Shown one piece after another: positions 9,456 to 18,626 of a stretch of DNA of 64,000 nt. The notes beneath the pieces are model-generated. The model worked only from the letters and a program-made list of their open reading frames with translations. It was not told the DNA's origin and ran no database searches. Made by a program: the position numbers and the translations under genes. The stretch's first letter is position 1. Each line of letters starts with the position of its first letter. Source of the stretch: Streptomyces caniscabiei (GTDB taxonomy: Bacteria; Actinomycetota; Actinomycetes; Streptomycetales; Streptomycetaceae); contig NZ_JABXWI010000002.1 in the NCBI RefSeq assembly GCF_014930365.1, positions 434,001 through 498,000 on the forward strand, read 5' to 3'.

Positions 9456-10484
9456 TCACGCAGTCCAGTCGAGGATGACCTTCCCGCCCGCGCCGCTCGC
9501 CGCGTCCGCGAACGCCGCCTCGTGGTCGCGGTAGCCGTAGCGGCCGGTGATGACGGGGGCGAGGTCGAGGCCGCCCTCCAGGAGCACCGTCATCGCGTAC
9601 CAGGTCTCGAACATCTCGCGGCCGTAGATCCCCTTGATGGTGATCATGGACGTGACGACGCGGGCCCAGTCGACGGCGAACTCCTCGGACGGCAGTCCGA
9701 GCATGGCGATCCGGCCGCCGTGGGTCATGTTGGCGATCATGTCGCGCATCGCGGCGGGGTTGCCGGACATCTCCAGGCCTATGTCGAAGCCCTCCCGCAG
9801 GCCGAGGGCCCGCTGCCCGTCGGCGACGGTCGACTCCCGTACGTCGAGCGCGAGGCTGACGCCGATCTTGCGGGCGAGTTCCAGCCGGTCCTCGCTGACG
9901 TCGGTGACCACGACGTGCCGGGCGCCGGCGTGCCGGGCGACGGCGGCGGCCATCAGGCCGATGGGGCCCGCCCCGGTGATCAGGACGTCCTCTCCGACCA
10001 GGGGGAAGGAGAGCGCGGTGTGCACGGCGTTGCCGAACGGGTCGAAGATCGCGGCCACGTCGAGGTCGACGGGGACGCGGTGCACCCACACGTTGGTCGC
10101 CGGCAGGGCCACGTACTCGGCGAAGGCGCCGTCGCGGCCGACGCCGAGGCCGACGGTGGCGCGGCACAGGTGGCGCCGGCCGGCGAGGCAGTTGCGGCAC
10201 TTGCCGCACACGAGGTGGCCCTCGCCGCTGACCCGGTCGCCGACCTGGACCTCGGTGACGGCACGGCCGATGTCCACGACCTCGCCGACGAACTCGTGGC
10301 CGGCCACGAGCGGGGTGCGGATGGTCTGCCGGGCCCAGCCGTCCCAGGCCCGGATGTGCAGGTCGGTTCCGCAGATCCCGGTCCGCAGGACCTTGATCAG
10401 TACGTCACCGGGGCCGATCTCGGGCTCCGGGACGTCGACGAGCCACAGTCCGGGCTCCGCCTTCTCCTTGACCAGCGCCTTCAC
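9456..10484 (-). CDS. tdh: L-threonine 3-dehydrogenase
   Basis: A zinc-dependent medium-chain dehydrogenase, 342 residues, oxidising L-threonine to 2-amino-3-oxobutanoate with NAD+. Seen: catalytic-zinc ligands in [10 protein letters not shown] and GHEFVGEV, the structural-zinc cysteine cluster [15 protein letters not shown], and a Rossmann motif [11 protein letters not shown]. It is the first gene of tdh-kbl. An inverted repeat at 10599-10615 lies about 115 nt upstream and could carry control. Confidence 0.95.
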   Translation of the reverse strand: MKALVKEKAEPGLWLVDVPEPEIGPGDVLIKVLRTGICGTDLHIRAWDGWARQTIRTPLVAGHEFVGEVVDIGRAVTEVQVGDRVSGEGHLVCGKCRNCLAGRRHLCRATVGLGVGRDGAFAEYVALPATNVWVHRVPVDLDVAAIFDPFGNAVHTALSFPLVGEDVLITGAGPIGLMAAAVARHAGARHVVVTDVSEDRLELARKIGVSLALDVRESTVADGQRALGLREGFDIGLEMSGNPAAMRDMIANMTHGGRIAMLGLPSEEFAVDWARVVTSMITIKGIYGREMFETWYAMTVLLEGGLDLAPVITGRYGYRDHEAAFADAASGAGGKVILDWTA

Positions 10485-10598
10485 GCTACGGCTCCAGTGG
10501 GGTGCGCCCCCGGCTCAGGGCATGACGAACAGGCCCGTACCGGGGAGAGGGGTGGGATCGCCGATCAATCTGCCGCACACCGACGGCCCGGGTCCATC

Positions 10599-10615
10599 GA
10601 GGTTTTCTTAACCTC
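10599..10615. promoter_or_regulatory. Inverted repeat upstream of tdh
   Basis: GAGGTT-TTCTT-AACCTC, perfect 6-bp arms around 5 nt, in the gap between tdh and the GAF gene. It could be an operator for tdh-kbl. No regulator is assigned. Confidence 0.3.
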
Positions 10616-10663
10616 CGCCGCAGCTTTCCTTCACACCCCCGCCGCGCCCGCGCGGCGCGACGT

Positions 10664-10697
10664 GGATCGCCGACGAGTGGCCGCTCCTCGGCGATCC
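10664..10697 (-). terminator. Terminator of conservon operon
   Basis: A perfect 10-bp stem (GGATCGCCGA / TCGGCGATCC) with a 14-nt loop, 26 nt past the stop of the GAF gene. A second tight GC hairpin sits at 10640-10657. Confidence 0.55.
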
Positions 10698-10722
10698 GCC
10701 ATGAAGTGCCCTCCCACGGGCG

Positions 10723-11280
10723 TCACGGGAACGCCTCACGTCCCTCGATCCGGGCGGCGAGTTCCGCGGCCATCGCCTTGATGGTCTCCAGGCCCGCCCG
10801 GCCCCAGGGTCGCGGCTGGACGTCCATGACGCAGACCGTGCCGAGGGCGATGCCCGTACGGTCGAGGAGGGGCGCGCCGAGGTAGGAGCGGATGCCGTGG
10901 TCGTCGACGACGGGGTTGCCGGCGAACTTCGGGTATTCGCGCACGTCTTCGAGGACGAGCCCTTTGCGGCGGACCACCACGTACGGGCAGAACCCGTGGT
11001 CACGGGCGAGGCGACGATCGACCCCGAGCAGTGTGGTGTCGGCCGTGGGCTGTGCCGACACATGCAGGCCGGCGAAGAACTGCCGTTCCTCGTCGATGAA
11101 GTTGACCGTCGCGTACGGCACGGAGGCGACCTGCGCGAGCCGGTCCGCGAAGGCGTCGAAGGCCGGTTCGGCGTACTCGCCGAGCCCGAGCAGCCGCAGC
11201 CGCGCCACGCGCTCGGGGGCGTCCGGGTCCTCGGGGGTGAGCAGCAGCCGGCCGACCGGACGCGGCGGGTCGTACGTCAC
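10723..11280 (-). CDS. GAF domain protein at end of conservon
   Basis: A 185-residue protein that is mostly one GAF domain (about residues 20-170). Seen: VNFIDEERQFFAGL, HGFCPYVV and the C-terminal strand LGTVCVMD, typical of small-ligand or redox-sensing GAF modules. The GTG start overlaps the cvnD stop (GTGA), so it is translated together with the conservon. It may supply a sensory input to the Cvn complex. No output domain is present. Confidence 0.82.
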   Translation of the reverse strand: MTYDPPRPVGRLLLTPEDPDAPERVARLRLLGLGEYAEPAFDAFADRLAQVASVPYATVNFIDEERQFFAGLHVSAQPTADTTLLGVDRRLARDHGFCPYVVVRRKGLVLEDVREYPKFAGNPVVDDHGIRSYLGAPLLDRTGIALGTVCVMDVQPRPWGRAGLETIKAMAAELAARIEGREAFP

Positions 11281-11876
11281 GTGTGGGCTCCGTGGCTCGG
11301 CAGCTGCGCCGGGGTGTGGGCGAGGAGGTGCCGGACGAGGGTGAGCAGGGTCTGGACGCCCGAGCTGGAGATACGGGCGTCGCAGCAGACGACGGGGATC
11401 TCCGGGTCGAGGTCGAGGGCCGCGCGCACCTCGTCGGCGTCGTAGCGGTAGGAGCCGTCGAACTCGTTGATGGCGACGATGAAGCCGAGGCCGCGCTGCT
11501 CGAAGAAGTCGACGGCGGCGAAGCAGTCCTCCAGGCGGCGTGTGTCGGCGAGGATGACCGCGCCGAGGGCGCCCTCGGAGAGTTCGTCCCACATGAACCA
11601 GAACCGTTGCTGTCCGGGGGTGCCGAACAGATAGAGCACATGGCGCGGGTCCAGGGTGATGCGGCCGAAGTCCATCGCGACGGTCGTCTCGACCTTGTTC
11701 TCGATGCCGTCGAGATTGTCGGTGGCGGCGCTCACTGTGGTGAGCAGTTCCTCCGTGCTCAGCGGCGCGATCTCGCTCACCGCGCCGACGAAGGTCGTCT
11801 TGCCGACCCCGAACCCTCCCGCCACCAGGATCTTGAGTGCGGTGGGGAAGGGGTCAGAGCTGTCGTCGTAGTCCAT
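11277..11876 (-). CDS. cvnD: Conservon GTPase CvnD
   Basis: A 199-residue small GTP/ATP-binding protein of the MglA-like conservon class. Seen: Walker A GGFGVGKTTF, DFGRI switch region, GTPGQQRFW (DxxG replaced by GTPGQ, typical of CvnD), and a NEFD base-recognition motif in place of NKxD. It is expected to act at the membrane with CvnA-C as a G-protein-like relay. It overlaps cvnC by 23 nt and the GAF gene by 4 nt. Confidence 0.92.
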   Translation of the reverse strand: MDYDDSSDPFPTALKILVAGGFGVGKTTFVGAVSEIAPLSTEELLTTVSAATDNLDGIENKVETTVAMDFGRITLDPRHVLYLFGTPGQQRFWFMWDELSEGALGAVILADTRRLEDCFAAVDFFEQRGLGFIVAINEFDGSYRYDADEVRAALDLDPEIPVVCCDARISSSGVQTLLTLVRHLLAHTPAQLPSHGAHT

Positions 11877-12225
11877 CGAGCACTGCCTCCAGAAGAGACC
11901 GGTCTGTCGGGTTGTGGTGGAAAACCGGGGGCTTGGTGGTGAGGGCCCCGCAGTCGACGAGGTCGGACAGCAGCACCTTGGTCACCGTCGCCGGCAACGT
12001 GAGGTGTGCGGCGATCTCGGCGACCGAGACGGGTGCCCGGCACAGGTCGAGTGCGGTCGCGTGCTCGGGGCCCAGATAGCCGAGGGGGGTCGCCCCGGTG
12101 GCCATCACCTGTGAGAGGAGATCGAGCGCGGTGGTCGGCCGGGTCCGGCCGTTGATGACGGTGTAGGGGCGCACCAGACGCCCGGCGGCGTCGTCGTACA
12201 GGGGTCCGTCGCCGGCCGCGGGCAC
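11854..12225 (-). CDS. cvnC: Conservon DUF742 protein CvnC
   Basis: A 123-residue DUF742 protein with the family hallmarks VRPYTVINGRTRP and ALDLCRAPVSVAEIAAHL, and a predicted winged-helix core. I chose the GTG at 12225 because GAGG lies about 8 nt upstream. A TTG at 12231 overlaps the cvnB stop and would add two residues. It is a member of the CvnABCD membrane-associated complex. Confidence 0.9.
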   Translation of the reverse strand: MPAAGDGPLYDDAAGRLVRPYTVINGRTRPTTALDLLSQVMATGATPLGYLGPEHATALDLCRAPVSVAEIAAHLTLPATVTKVLLSDLVDCGALTTKPPVFHHNPTDRSLLEAVLDGLRRQL

Positions 12226-12227
12226 GG

Positions 12228-12659
12228 TCAAGGCCTCATCGCGGAGGGTTCGACGGCTTGCCGGGGCTGGGTGACCAGGTACGGGCGGACGCTCTTGACC
12301 AGCATCGCCATCTCGTAGCCGAGGACGGCGGCGTCGGCCTCCCGTCCGGCGAGCACGGCGAGGCAGGTGCCGGAGCCGGCGGTGGAGACGAACAGCAGGG
12401 TCGAGTCGAGTTCGACGACGACCTGACGGACCTCGCCGCCGTCGCCGAAGCGGACGCCCGCGCTGCGTCCGAGGGAGTACAGGCCGGAGGCCAGGGCCGC
12501 CATGTGGTCGGCGCTGTCCGGGTCGAGGCCGTGGACCGACTTGACCAGCCCGTCGCAGGAGAGCAGGACCGCGCTCGTGGTGTGCGGGACGCGCTGGACG
12601 AGGCCGCTCATCAGCCAGTCGAGGTCGGATACATGGCCGGTCGGCGCTTCGCTCGCCAT
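12228..12659 (-). CDS. cvnB: Roadblock/LC7 protein CvnB
   Basis: A 143-residue roadblock/LC7-domain protein, the presumed GTPase-activating partner of CvnD. Seen: LDWLMSGLVQRVPHTTSAVLLS and GSGTCLAVLAG. The ATG at 12659 has AAGGAG 10 nt upstream. An earlier in-frame ATG at 12743 overlaps the cvnA stop (ATGA) and would add a 28-residue Thr/Pro-rich leader; I consider it less likely. Confidence 0.9.
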   Translation of the reverse strand: MASEAPTGHVSDLDWLMSGLVQRVPHTTSAVLLSCDGLVKSVHGLDPDSADHMAALASGLYSLGRSAGVRFGDGGEVRQVVVELDSTLLFVSTAGSGTCLAVLAGREADAAVLGYEMAMLVKSVRPYLVTQPRQAVEPSAMRP

Positions 12660-12739
12660 GGTGGATCGACTCCTTGGGGTGCGTTGGTCTGCGGGAGCGC
12701 AGGGGGTGGGGCCCGTGGTGGGGGTGGTGAGGGGGGTGG

Positions 12740-14941
12740 TCATCCGGCCGGTGTGCTCCCGTCCTGCCGGGGCGTGAGGTCGTGGGCCGCGTCGAGGGCC
12801 GACGGGGGTACGGCTATGGGGGTGCCTCCCCTGGGGTGTCCGCCCAGGGGCTGCGCGGCGTCCTTGTGGGGTGCGTCCATGTGGGCCAGCTCCATGTGGA
12901 GTGCGTCGGTGCCGCCCGCGCCGCCGTGGGGTGGCGGGGTCGGCAGTCCCGTGGTCGGGCCGGTGCGCGGCTGTCCCGTGTCGATGCGGGAGGCGGCGTC
13001 GGGGGCGGGGGGCGCGAAGTCGTCGCGGGAGGTGAAGTCGGCCGAGACGGTGTCCAGGGCGGAGGTGTCCCAGTCGGAGCTCTCCAGCTGGCGTGCCTCG
13101 GCGAGTCCGATCCCGCGCTGGAAGGCGGCCATGAGTCCGGGGTCGTGGCCGATGTAGTGGTCGGGGTCCTGGCGGGGCGTGGGCGCGGGGCCGCCGCGGA
13201 GCTGGGGCACGATGTGCTGCTGGGCGCGGCGGCGGGGCAGCTGGGGCTTGCCCATGGTGCCGCGGACGGTGCCGCCGACCCGGGGGGTCGGGGGTGTCCC
13301 GGCGTTCTCCGCGACGGTCCGCCGGTCGTCGGGGCGGACGCCGGGCACGGCCTCGGCCGGGTTGGGCCGCTCGTCCCGGGCGCCGCGCACCGGCAGCGGC
13401 GTCGGGCCGGTGCCGCCTCGGCCGGGGCTCTGCTGGCCGCTGCCCCGGCCGGGTCCCTGTTGCCGCGGGACGGTGGCGCGCGCGGGACTCGGGACGCCGC
13501 GGGGGCCGGGCTCGGGGCGCGCGGGCTGCCCGGGAGCCGGACGGCCGGACCGGTCGTTCGCGTTCGCGGCACGGGCGGGTCCGCCGGTCGTGGGGCGGTC
13601 GGCGGAGCCGGGTGCGGACGCCCGCTGGGGCGGGGCGGCCGGTGCCTGGTGCGGCCCGGCGGGACGGCGGGTGCCGGTGTTCTGCTCGGGGACGGCGTGG
13701 GTGTGCGGCAGGGTCTGCGGCAGGTCGCCGGGCTCGCCGCCGAGGAGGCCCTGGGGGACGACGAACGCGGCCTGGACCCCGCCGTAGATGTTGCTCTGGA
13801 GGCGGACCTGGATGCCGTGGCGGCGGGCGAGCTGGGAGACGACGAAGAGGCCGATGCGCCCGTCCTGGAGGAGGCTGGCGACGTTGACCTGGTCGGGGTC
13901 GGCGAGCAGGGCGTTCATCTTGTTCTGCTCGGTGACGGGCATGCCGAGGCCGCGGTCCTCGACCTCGACGGCGAGCCCGGAGGTGACGAGGTTGGCGCGG
14001 AGCAGGACCTGGGTGTGCGGGGCGGAGAACACCGTGGCGTTCTCGACGAGTTCGGCGAGGAGGTGGATGACGTCGGCGACGGCGTGTCCGCGCAGGGTGC
14101 CGTCGACCGGGGGCACCAGTTTGACCCGGGAGTACTGCTCGACCTCGGCGATCGCGGAGCGCAGCACCTCGGTCATGGAGACGGGGTTGCTCCACTGACG
14201 GCGGGAGACGGCCCCGCCGAGGACGGCGAGGTTCTCGGCGTGGCGGCGGATGCGGGTGGCGAGGTGGTCGACGTGGAAGAGGCCCTTGAGCAGGTCCGGG
14301 TCCTCGATCTCGTTCTCCAGGTCGTCGAGGATGGAGATCTCGCGCTGGACGAGGGACTGGAGCCGGCGGGCCAGGTTCACGAAGACTTCGAGCTTCTGTT
14401 CGCTGCCGGCGTGGCTGGAGAGCTGGGAGGCCTGGACGACGGCGGTGACGGCGCTGTCGTGGGCGCGGGCGAGGTCGGCGGCGAGCGGCTCGAAGTCGTC
14501 GGCGCCGGCGGTGGTCCTGAGGCGGGGTCCGCGCGCGGGCGGCTGGTCGCCGCGGCGCAGCGCGTCGACCAGGGAGCGCAGGTCGTCCTCGCTCCTGCTG
14601 CTGACCTGGCGCAGGGTGCTCAGCCGTTCGCGGACGGACCTGGCGGTGCGCCCGGCGGCCACGACGCCGATCGCGATGCCGGCGAGGGCCACGGCGGCGG
14701 CTCCGGCGAGGACCGCCCACAGGGTGAGGCTGGGTCGGGCGCCGCCGGCGCGGAAGGTGAACAGGACGGCGGCGCAGGCGCTGAGGGCGACCGCGGTGGG
14801 TGGCAGGACCGCGAGGCGCACCAGCTGTGGCCGTATGTGGATCTCGGGCAGCGAGGGGACGGCGGCGCGGGTGGCCGACCGCCCGTGCCGCCCGCCCTCA
14901 CGGCGGTCTGCGCGGGCGGCCGGTGCGCGAAGGTGAGACAT
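12740..14941 (-). CDS. cvnA: Conservon sensor histidine kinase-like protein CvnA
   Basis: A 733-residue membrane protein: two transmembrane helices near residues 45-65 and 73-95, a coiled linker, then an HATPase_c domain. The ATPase motifs are the N-box LLAELVENATVFS and the G-box VEDRGLGMP. The C-terminal 300 residues are Pro/Gly/Arg-rich and look disordered. No classic H-box histidine stands out, as in other nitrate/nitrite-sensor-like CvnA proteins. It heads the cvnABCD-GAF operon. I cannot assign the cvn number from sequence. Confidence 0.92.
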   Translation of the reverse strand: MSHLRAPAARADRREGGRHGRSATRAAVPSLPEIHIRPQLVRLAVLPPTAVALSACAAVLFTFRAGGARPSLTLWAVLAGAAAVALAGIAIGVVAAGRTARSVRERLSTLRQVSSRSEDDLRSLVDALRRGDQPPARGPRLRTTAGADDFEPLAADLARAHDSAVTAVVQASQLSSHAGSEQKLEVFVNLARRLQSLVQREISILDDLENEIEDPDLLKGLFHVDHLATRIRRHAENLAVLGGAVSRRQWSNPVSMTEVLRSAIAEVEQYSRVKLVPPVDGTLRGHAVADVIHLLAELVENATVFSAPHTQVLLRANLVTSGLAVEVEDRGLGMPVTEQNKMNALLADPDQVNVASLLQDGRIGLFVVSQLARRHGIQVRLQSNIYGGVQAAFVVPQGLLGGEPGDLPQTLPHTHAVPEQNTGTRRPAGPHQAPAAPPQRASAPGSADRPTTGGPARAANANDRSGRPAPGQPARPEPGPRGVPSPARATVPRQQGPGRGSGQQSPGRGGTGPTPLPVRGARDERPNPAEAVPGVRPDDRRTVAENAGTPPTPRVGGTVRGTMGKPQLPRRRAQQHIVPQLRGGPAPTPRQDPDHYIGHDPGLMAAFQRGIGLAEARQLESSDWDTSALDTVSADFTSRDDFAPPAPDAASRIDTGQPRTGPTTGLPTPPPHGGAGGTDALHMELAHMDAPHKDAAQPLGGHPRGGTPIAVPPSALDAAHDLTPRQDGSTPAG

Positions 14942-15241
14942 CAGCGTCCTCGTACTGGTCCGTCTGGCGTGTGGGGGGTGCCGCGTCCGGGCGACTTGGG
15001 CATACGCCCTCGCGTGTCGGTCGCGAGAGTCGAAGAATTCGGCACAGCGTCGTCCGACGGCAACTCACAGTAGTCGCCAACGCGTCATGTGCGGTGCGCA
15101 GTTGACAAAGACCGCCGTAATGCGTCCCGCTCTGGTATGAGGCTTCGTGCGACAGTCCGATAATTCCTCGGACGCTTGTTCCTGCCGCATTCTCTTTGCG
15201 CCCGAATTTCGATCAGAGTTGTTCAGAAAAGGTCACCAATA
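14942..15241. other. Intergenic region upstream of cvnA
   Basis: About 300 nt with no gene recognised. It should hold the cvnA promoter, but I see no clear minus-strand -35/-10 pair. A short dyad TCCGA-n7-TCGGA lies near 15153-15169. Base composition is more AT-rich near 15180-15240. Confidence 0.4.
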
Positions 15242-15286
15242 GACGGCGAGGGCCGGGGAGCACATGGCTCCCCGGCCCTCGCCGTC
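15242..15286 (-). terminator. Terminator of metallo-hydrolase gene
   Basis: A perfect 20-bp stem with loop ACATG, 42 nt past the stop of the metallo-beta-lactamase-fold gene. It also separates that gene from the conservon promoter. Confidence 0.88.
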
Positions 15287-15328
15287 CATCGAAAAATCAC
15301 CCTGTCGGGAGAATTCCCTACCTGTTTC

Positions 15329-16507
15329 TCAGCTCTCCGCCACCAGGTCCAGCCGCTCCCCCACCGGGGGCCAGGCGGTCCAGCCGCCGACCGGCTGCTG
15401 GGAGACCGCGCGCCACCACGGACGCACCGGCGGGGTGTTCTCCGGCTCGAACGGCTCTCCCGGCAGCGGCGCGGCCATCGTGACCCCCGCGCCGTGGGTG
15501 GCCCACATCATGCGCTCGCCCGGCTCCGCCCAGGCGTGCATCGCCAGGTTGAACGTCGCCCAGTGGATCGGCATCATCACCCCGCCGGGCTCGCCGCCCT
15601 GCAGATCGAGATGGGTCCGCAGCCCCTCGTCGGGCGTCATGTGGATGTCGGGCCAGTACTCCGAATAGGCACCCACCTGGATCATGGTGAGGTCGAACGG
15701 GCCGTGCGCCGCGCCGATGTCCTTGAAGCCCTCGAAGTACCCGGTGTCGCCGCTGTGGTAGATCCGGTGCTCGTCACCGGCGACGACCCAGGAGGCCCAG
15801 AGCGTGTGCTGGGTGTTGCGCAGGCCCCGGCCACAGAAGTGCCGGGCGGGGGTCGCGGTCAGGGTGAGGCCGCCGACCTTCGTGGCCTCGTGCCAGTCCA
15901 GCTCACGGATCCGGTCCGCGGAGACGCCCCAGTGCTCCAGATGGGCACCCACGCCGAGGGGCACGGCGAAGAGGGTGTCCGTGCCCGCCAGCTCCTTGAT
16001 CGAGGGCATGTCGAGGTGGTCGTAGTGGTCGTGGGAGATGACGACGACGTCGACCGGGCCGAGCGCGGCGAGGGGCACCGGCACGGGGTGCAGCCGCTTG
16101 GGTCCGGCGAAGGCGAACGGGGAGCAGCGCTCCCCCCAGACCGGGTCGAAGAGCACCCGGTGGCCGTCGATCTCGGCGAGCACGCTGGAGTGTCCCATCC
16201 AGGTGGTGCGCAGCCCGCTCGCCGGGGGCCGGGCCAGGTCGGCGAGGGTCGTGGAGTGCACGGGGATCAGGCCCGCCGGGGCCCGCCGGACCCGCTCGTC
16301 CTTGCGGAAGTAGCTCTTCGCCATCTCCACGGCGGCGCCCCCGGAGGGGCGGACCTGGGCGGCCTCGGGGTTCACGAAGACCCCGTTCGCGAAATGCGGG
16401 GATCTGCGGATCCGCTCCAATCGGGCACCGCTCGGATCCGCGCCGAAGGCGGCGGGCCGCGCTGCGCGCAGCGCCGAGCTCAGAGAACGGGATCCGGAAC
16501 CGGACAC
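15329..16507 (-). CDS. MBL-fold hydrolase, NAPE-PLD/UlaG-like
   Basis: A 392-residue metallo-beta-lactamase-fold hydrolase. Seen: the dinuclear metal motif HDHYDHLD, a bridging aspartate in HSGDTGYF, and terminal histidines in MPIHWATFNLAMHAW, closest to N-acyl-phosphatidylethanolamine phospholipase D. It starts with GTG at 16507, with GGAGG 5 nt before it. It is divergent from the glutamate dehydrogenase gene, and the 16594-16613 palindrome lies between them. The substrate is not predictable; phospholipid-like amides are possible. Confidence 0.85.
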   Translation of the reverse strand: MSGSGSRSLSSALRAARPAAFGADPSGARLERIRRSPHFANGVFVNPEAAQVRPSGGAAVEMAKSYFRKDERVRRAPAGLIPVHSTTLADLARPPASGLRTTWMGHSSVLAEIDGHRVLFDPVWGERCSPFAFAGPKRLHPVPVPLAALGPVDVVVISHDHYDHLDMPSIKELAGTDTLFAVPLGVGAHLEHWGVSADRIRELDWHEATKVGGLTLTATPARHFCGRGLRNTQHTLWASWVVAGDEHRIYHSGDTGYFEGFKDIGAAHGPFDLTMIQVGAYSEYWPDIHMTPDEGLRTHLDLQGGEPGGVMMPIHWATFNLAMHAWAEPGERMMWATHGAGVTMAAPLPGEPFEPENTPPVRPWWRAVSQQPVGGWTAWPPVGERLDLVAES

Positions 16508-16593
16508 GGCACCTCCAGGTGGATTCGCTCAGGCATCCCATTATGGGCCGCCCCTCCGACAGCGCCGGGTCCGACTGTCCCCGCACGATGCAA

Positions 16594-16613
16594 TACTGAC
16601 CAACTATTCAGTA
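16594..16613. promoter_or_regulatory. 20-bp palindrome in divergent promoter
   Basis: TACTGA-CCAACTAT-TCAGTA, perfect 6-bp arms, 25 nt before the dehydrogenase ATG and 86 nt before the hydrolase GTG. It has TetR-operator size and lies in an AT-richer patch, so a regulator may bind here. The TetR gene two genes away is one candidate. Confidence 0.5.
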
Positions 16614-16638
16614 GATCCTTTTGTTCCCGGGGAGCCCT

Positions 16639-17820
16639 ATGACCTTCACCCCTTTCATGTCGCTCACCTGGACCGACCACGTCACGGGCCGCCGGGGCTT
16701 TCTCGTCGTGGACCGGCTGGTGCGCGGGGTCTGCAGCGGCGGCCTGCGGATGCGTCCCGGCTGCACGCCGGACGAGGTCGCCGGACTCGCGCGCGGCATG
16801 ACCATGAAGGAGGCGCTGCACTACGCCCCCGAGGGCCGGTACGTCCCGCTCGGCGGCGCCAAGGGCGGCATCGACTGCGACCCCCGGCACCCGGAGGCCT
16901 ACGGCGTCCTGGTGCGCTACCTGCGCGCGATGCGCCCGTACATCGAGAGCTTCTGGACCACCGGCGAGGACCTCGGGCTCGCCCAGGACCTGGTGGACCG
17001 CGCGGCCGCCGAGGCGGGCCTGGTCTCGACGATCCAGGCGGTGTACCCCCTCCTGGACGACGAGGCCGCGGCCCGCCGACGCCTCGCGGACGCCTTCGCC
17101 GTCCAGGTGGACGGCATCGGTCTCGACGAACTGGTCGGCGGCTGTGGTGTCGCCGAGTCCGTGCTCACCGCCCTGGACCGGACGGGCACGCCGTACGCCG
17201 GGACCCGGGTCGCCGTACAGGGCCTGGGTACCATGGGCGGCGCCACCGCCCGCTTCCTCGCCCGCGCCGGGCTCACGGTCGTCGCCGTCGCCGACATCAA
17301 GGGCACCGTCGCCAACCCCGCGGGCCTGGACGTGGAGGCCCTGCTCGCCGCGCGCGACGCGCACGGCACGATCGACCGCTCGGCGCTCCGGCCCACCGAC
17401 CAGGAACGTCCTGCCGACGCCTGGCTGGCCACCGGGGCCGAGGTGCTGGTCCCCGCGGCCGTCTCCTACGCGATCGACACCACCAACCACCACCTCGTCA
17501 CCGCCCGGCTGATCGTCGAGGCGGCCAACATGCCGGTCCTCCCGGAGGCCGAGGAGATGCTCACCGCGCGGGGCGTGACCGTCCTGCCGGACGTCGTCGT
17601 CAACTCCGGTACGAACGCCTGGTGGTGGTGGACCCTGTTCGGTGACATCGGCCCCACCGCCGACGAGGCGTTCACCCACACGCGCCGTTCCATGCGCGCC
17701 CTCGTCGACCTGATGCTCACCCGGGCCGAGGCCGACGGCAGCACGCCCCGCGCCGCCGCGCACGCCATCGCCGCCGACCGCCTCCCGGAGATCACGGACC
17801 GCTTCGGCTGGCACCGCTGA
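16639..17820 (+). CDS. Glu/Leu/Phe/Val dehydrogenase
   Basis: A 393-residue amino-acid dehydrogenase that interconverts an amino acid and its 2-oxo acid with NAD(P)+. Seen: substrate-site GLRMRPG, GMTMKEALHY with the catalytic-region lysine, PLGGAKGGID with the catalytic lysine, and Rossmann VQGLGTMGGATA. The ATG at 16639 follows GGGGAG. The length is closer to branched-chain and Phe dehydrogenases than to long glutamate dehydrogenases, so I do not fix the substrate. Confidence 0.9.
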   Translation: MTFTPFMSLTWTDHVTGRRGFLVVDRLVRGVCSGGLRMRPGCTPDEVAGLARGMTMKEALHYAPEGRYVPLGGAKGGIDCDPRHPEAYGVLVRYLRAMRPYIESFWTTGEDLGLAQDLVDRAAAEAGLVSTIQAVYPLLDDEAAARRRLADAFAVQVDGIGLDELVGGCGVAESVLTALDRTGTPYAGTRVAVQGLGTMGGATARFLARAGLTVVAVADIKGTVANPAGLDVEALLAARDAHGTIDRSALRPTDQERPADAWLATGAEVLVPAAVSYAIDTTNHHLVTARLIVEAANMPVLPEAEEMLTARGVTVLPDVVVNSGTNAWWWWTLFGDIGPTADEAFTHTRRSMRALVDLMLTRAEADGSTPRAAAHAIAADRLPEITDRFGWHR

Positions 17821-17888
17821 CGGCCCGGTCCTCGTCGCGGTGGCTCGAAGCCTGCGGCACCGCGCGGGGGCCTGGGTAGGGTTGCCGT

Positions 17889-18509
17889 GTGGGCAGGGTG
17901 CGGTTGAGCGTGGCCGAGCGGCGTGCGGAGCTGCTGCGGGCCGCCATCGAGCAGATCGAGGAGCGGGGCGTCGCGGCGGTACGGATCGCCGACGTGGCCG
18001 CTGTCCTCGGGGTGAGCAACGCCCTGGTGCTCTACCACTTCTCCACCAAGGAGCGACTGGTGGCCGAGGCGTTCCGCCATGCCGCCGAGGACGACCTGGC
18101 CCATCTGCGCAAACTCCTGGGCCGCCGCACCACGGCCCTGCGCCGGCTCCGGGCGGCCGTGCGTTGGTACGCCCCCACCGGCCAGGCCAAGGGCTGGCGC
18201 CTGTGGATCGAGGGCTGGGCCGCGTCCCTGCGCGATCCGGCCCTGCGCGATGTCACACGCGATCTGGACCGCCAGTGGAAGGCCGCCCTCACCGAGGTCA
18301 TCGAAGCGGGCGTGGCCGCCGACGAGTTCCACTGCCCGGACCCCGCGGCGACGGCCCTGCGCCTCACCGCCCTCCTGGACGGCCTGGCCGTGCAGCTCAC
18401 GGCCTACGACGGAGCCGTCTCCCGCACCCGTGCCCAGGAGTGGGCCGACCGGGCCCTGGCCCATGAACTGGGCCTGGACCCGGCTTCGTTGACGGCGTCG
18501 ACCCGCTGA
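17889..18509 (+). CDS. TetR family transcriptional regulator
   Basis: A 206-residue TetR-type repressor. The N-terminal HTH (residues about 10-55) includes IEERGVAAVRIADVAAVLGV and SNALVLYHFSTKERL, followed by a ligand-binding helical domain. It starts with GTG at 17889, 68 nt after the dehydrogenase gene on the same strand. It may control the dehydrogenase through the palindrome at 16594. Confidence 0.88.
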   Translation: MGRVRLSVAERRAELLRAAIEQIEERGVAAVRIADVAAVLGVSNALVLYHFSTKERLVAEAFRHAAEDDLAHLRKLLGRRTTALRRLRAAVRWYAPTGQAKGWRLWIEGWAASLRDPALRDVTRDLDRQWKAALTEVIEAGVAADEFHCPDPAATALRLTALLDGLAVQLTAYDGAVSRTRAQEWADRALAHELGLDPASLTASTR

Positions 18510-18522
18510 CCGAGACGAGACC

Positions 18523-18566
18523 CGCGCCCCGACAGGGGTGCGGGGAACTGCGCGGGCGACCACGAC
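18523..18566 (+). repeat. Intergenic repeat copy 1
   Basis: A degenerate copy of the dispersed element with core GGGGAACTGCGCG, here preceded by CGCGCCCCGACAGGGG. It lies between convergent genes. Confidence 0.75.
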
Positions 18567-18570
18567 GGAC

Positions 18571-18597
18571 GGAACGCCGCCCACGGAGCGGCGTTCC
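18571..18597. terminator. Bidirectional terminator
   Basis: A perfect 10-bp stem (GGAACGCCGC / GCGGCGTTCC) with a 7-nt loop, between the convergent TetR and SGNH genes. Confidence 0.75.
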
Positions 18598-18626
18598 CAC
18601 TGCGAGGTGGCGCCCCTTCTCGAATC

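Noticed and set aside
15100..15130. Plus-strand TTGACA near 15100 as a promoter
   Set aside because: No suitable -10 at 16-19 bp, and no plus-strand gene follows for more than 1.5 kb.
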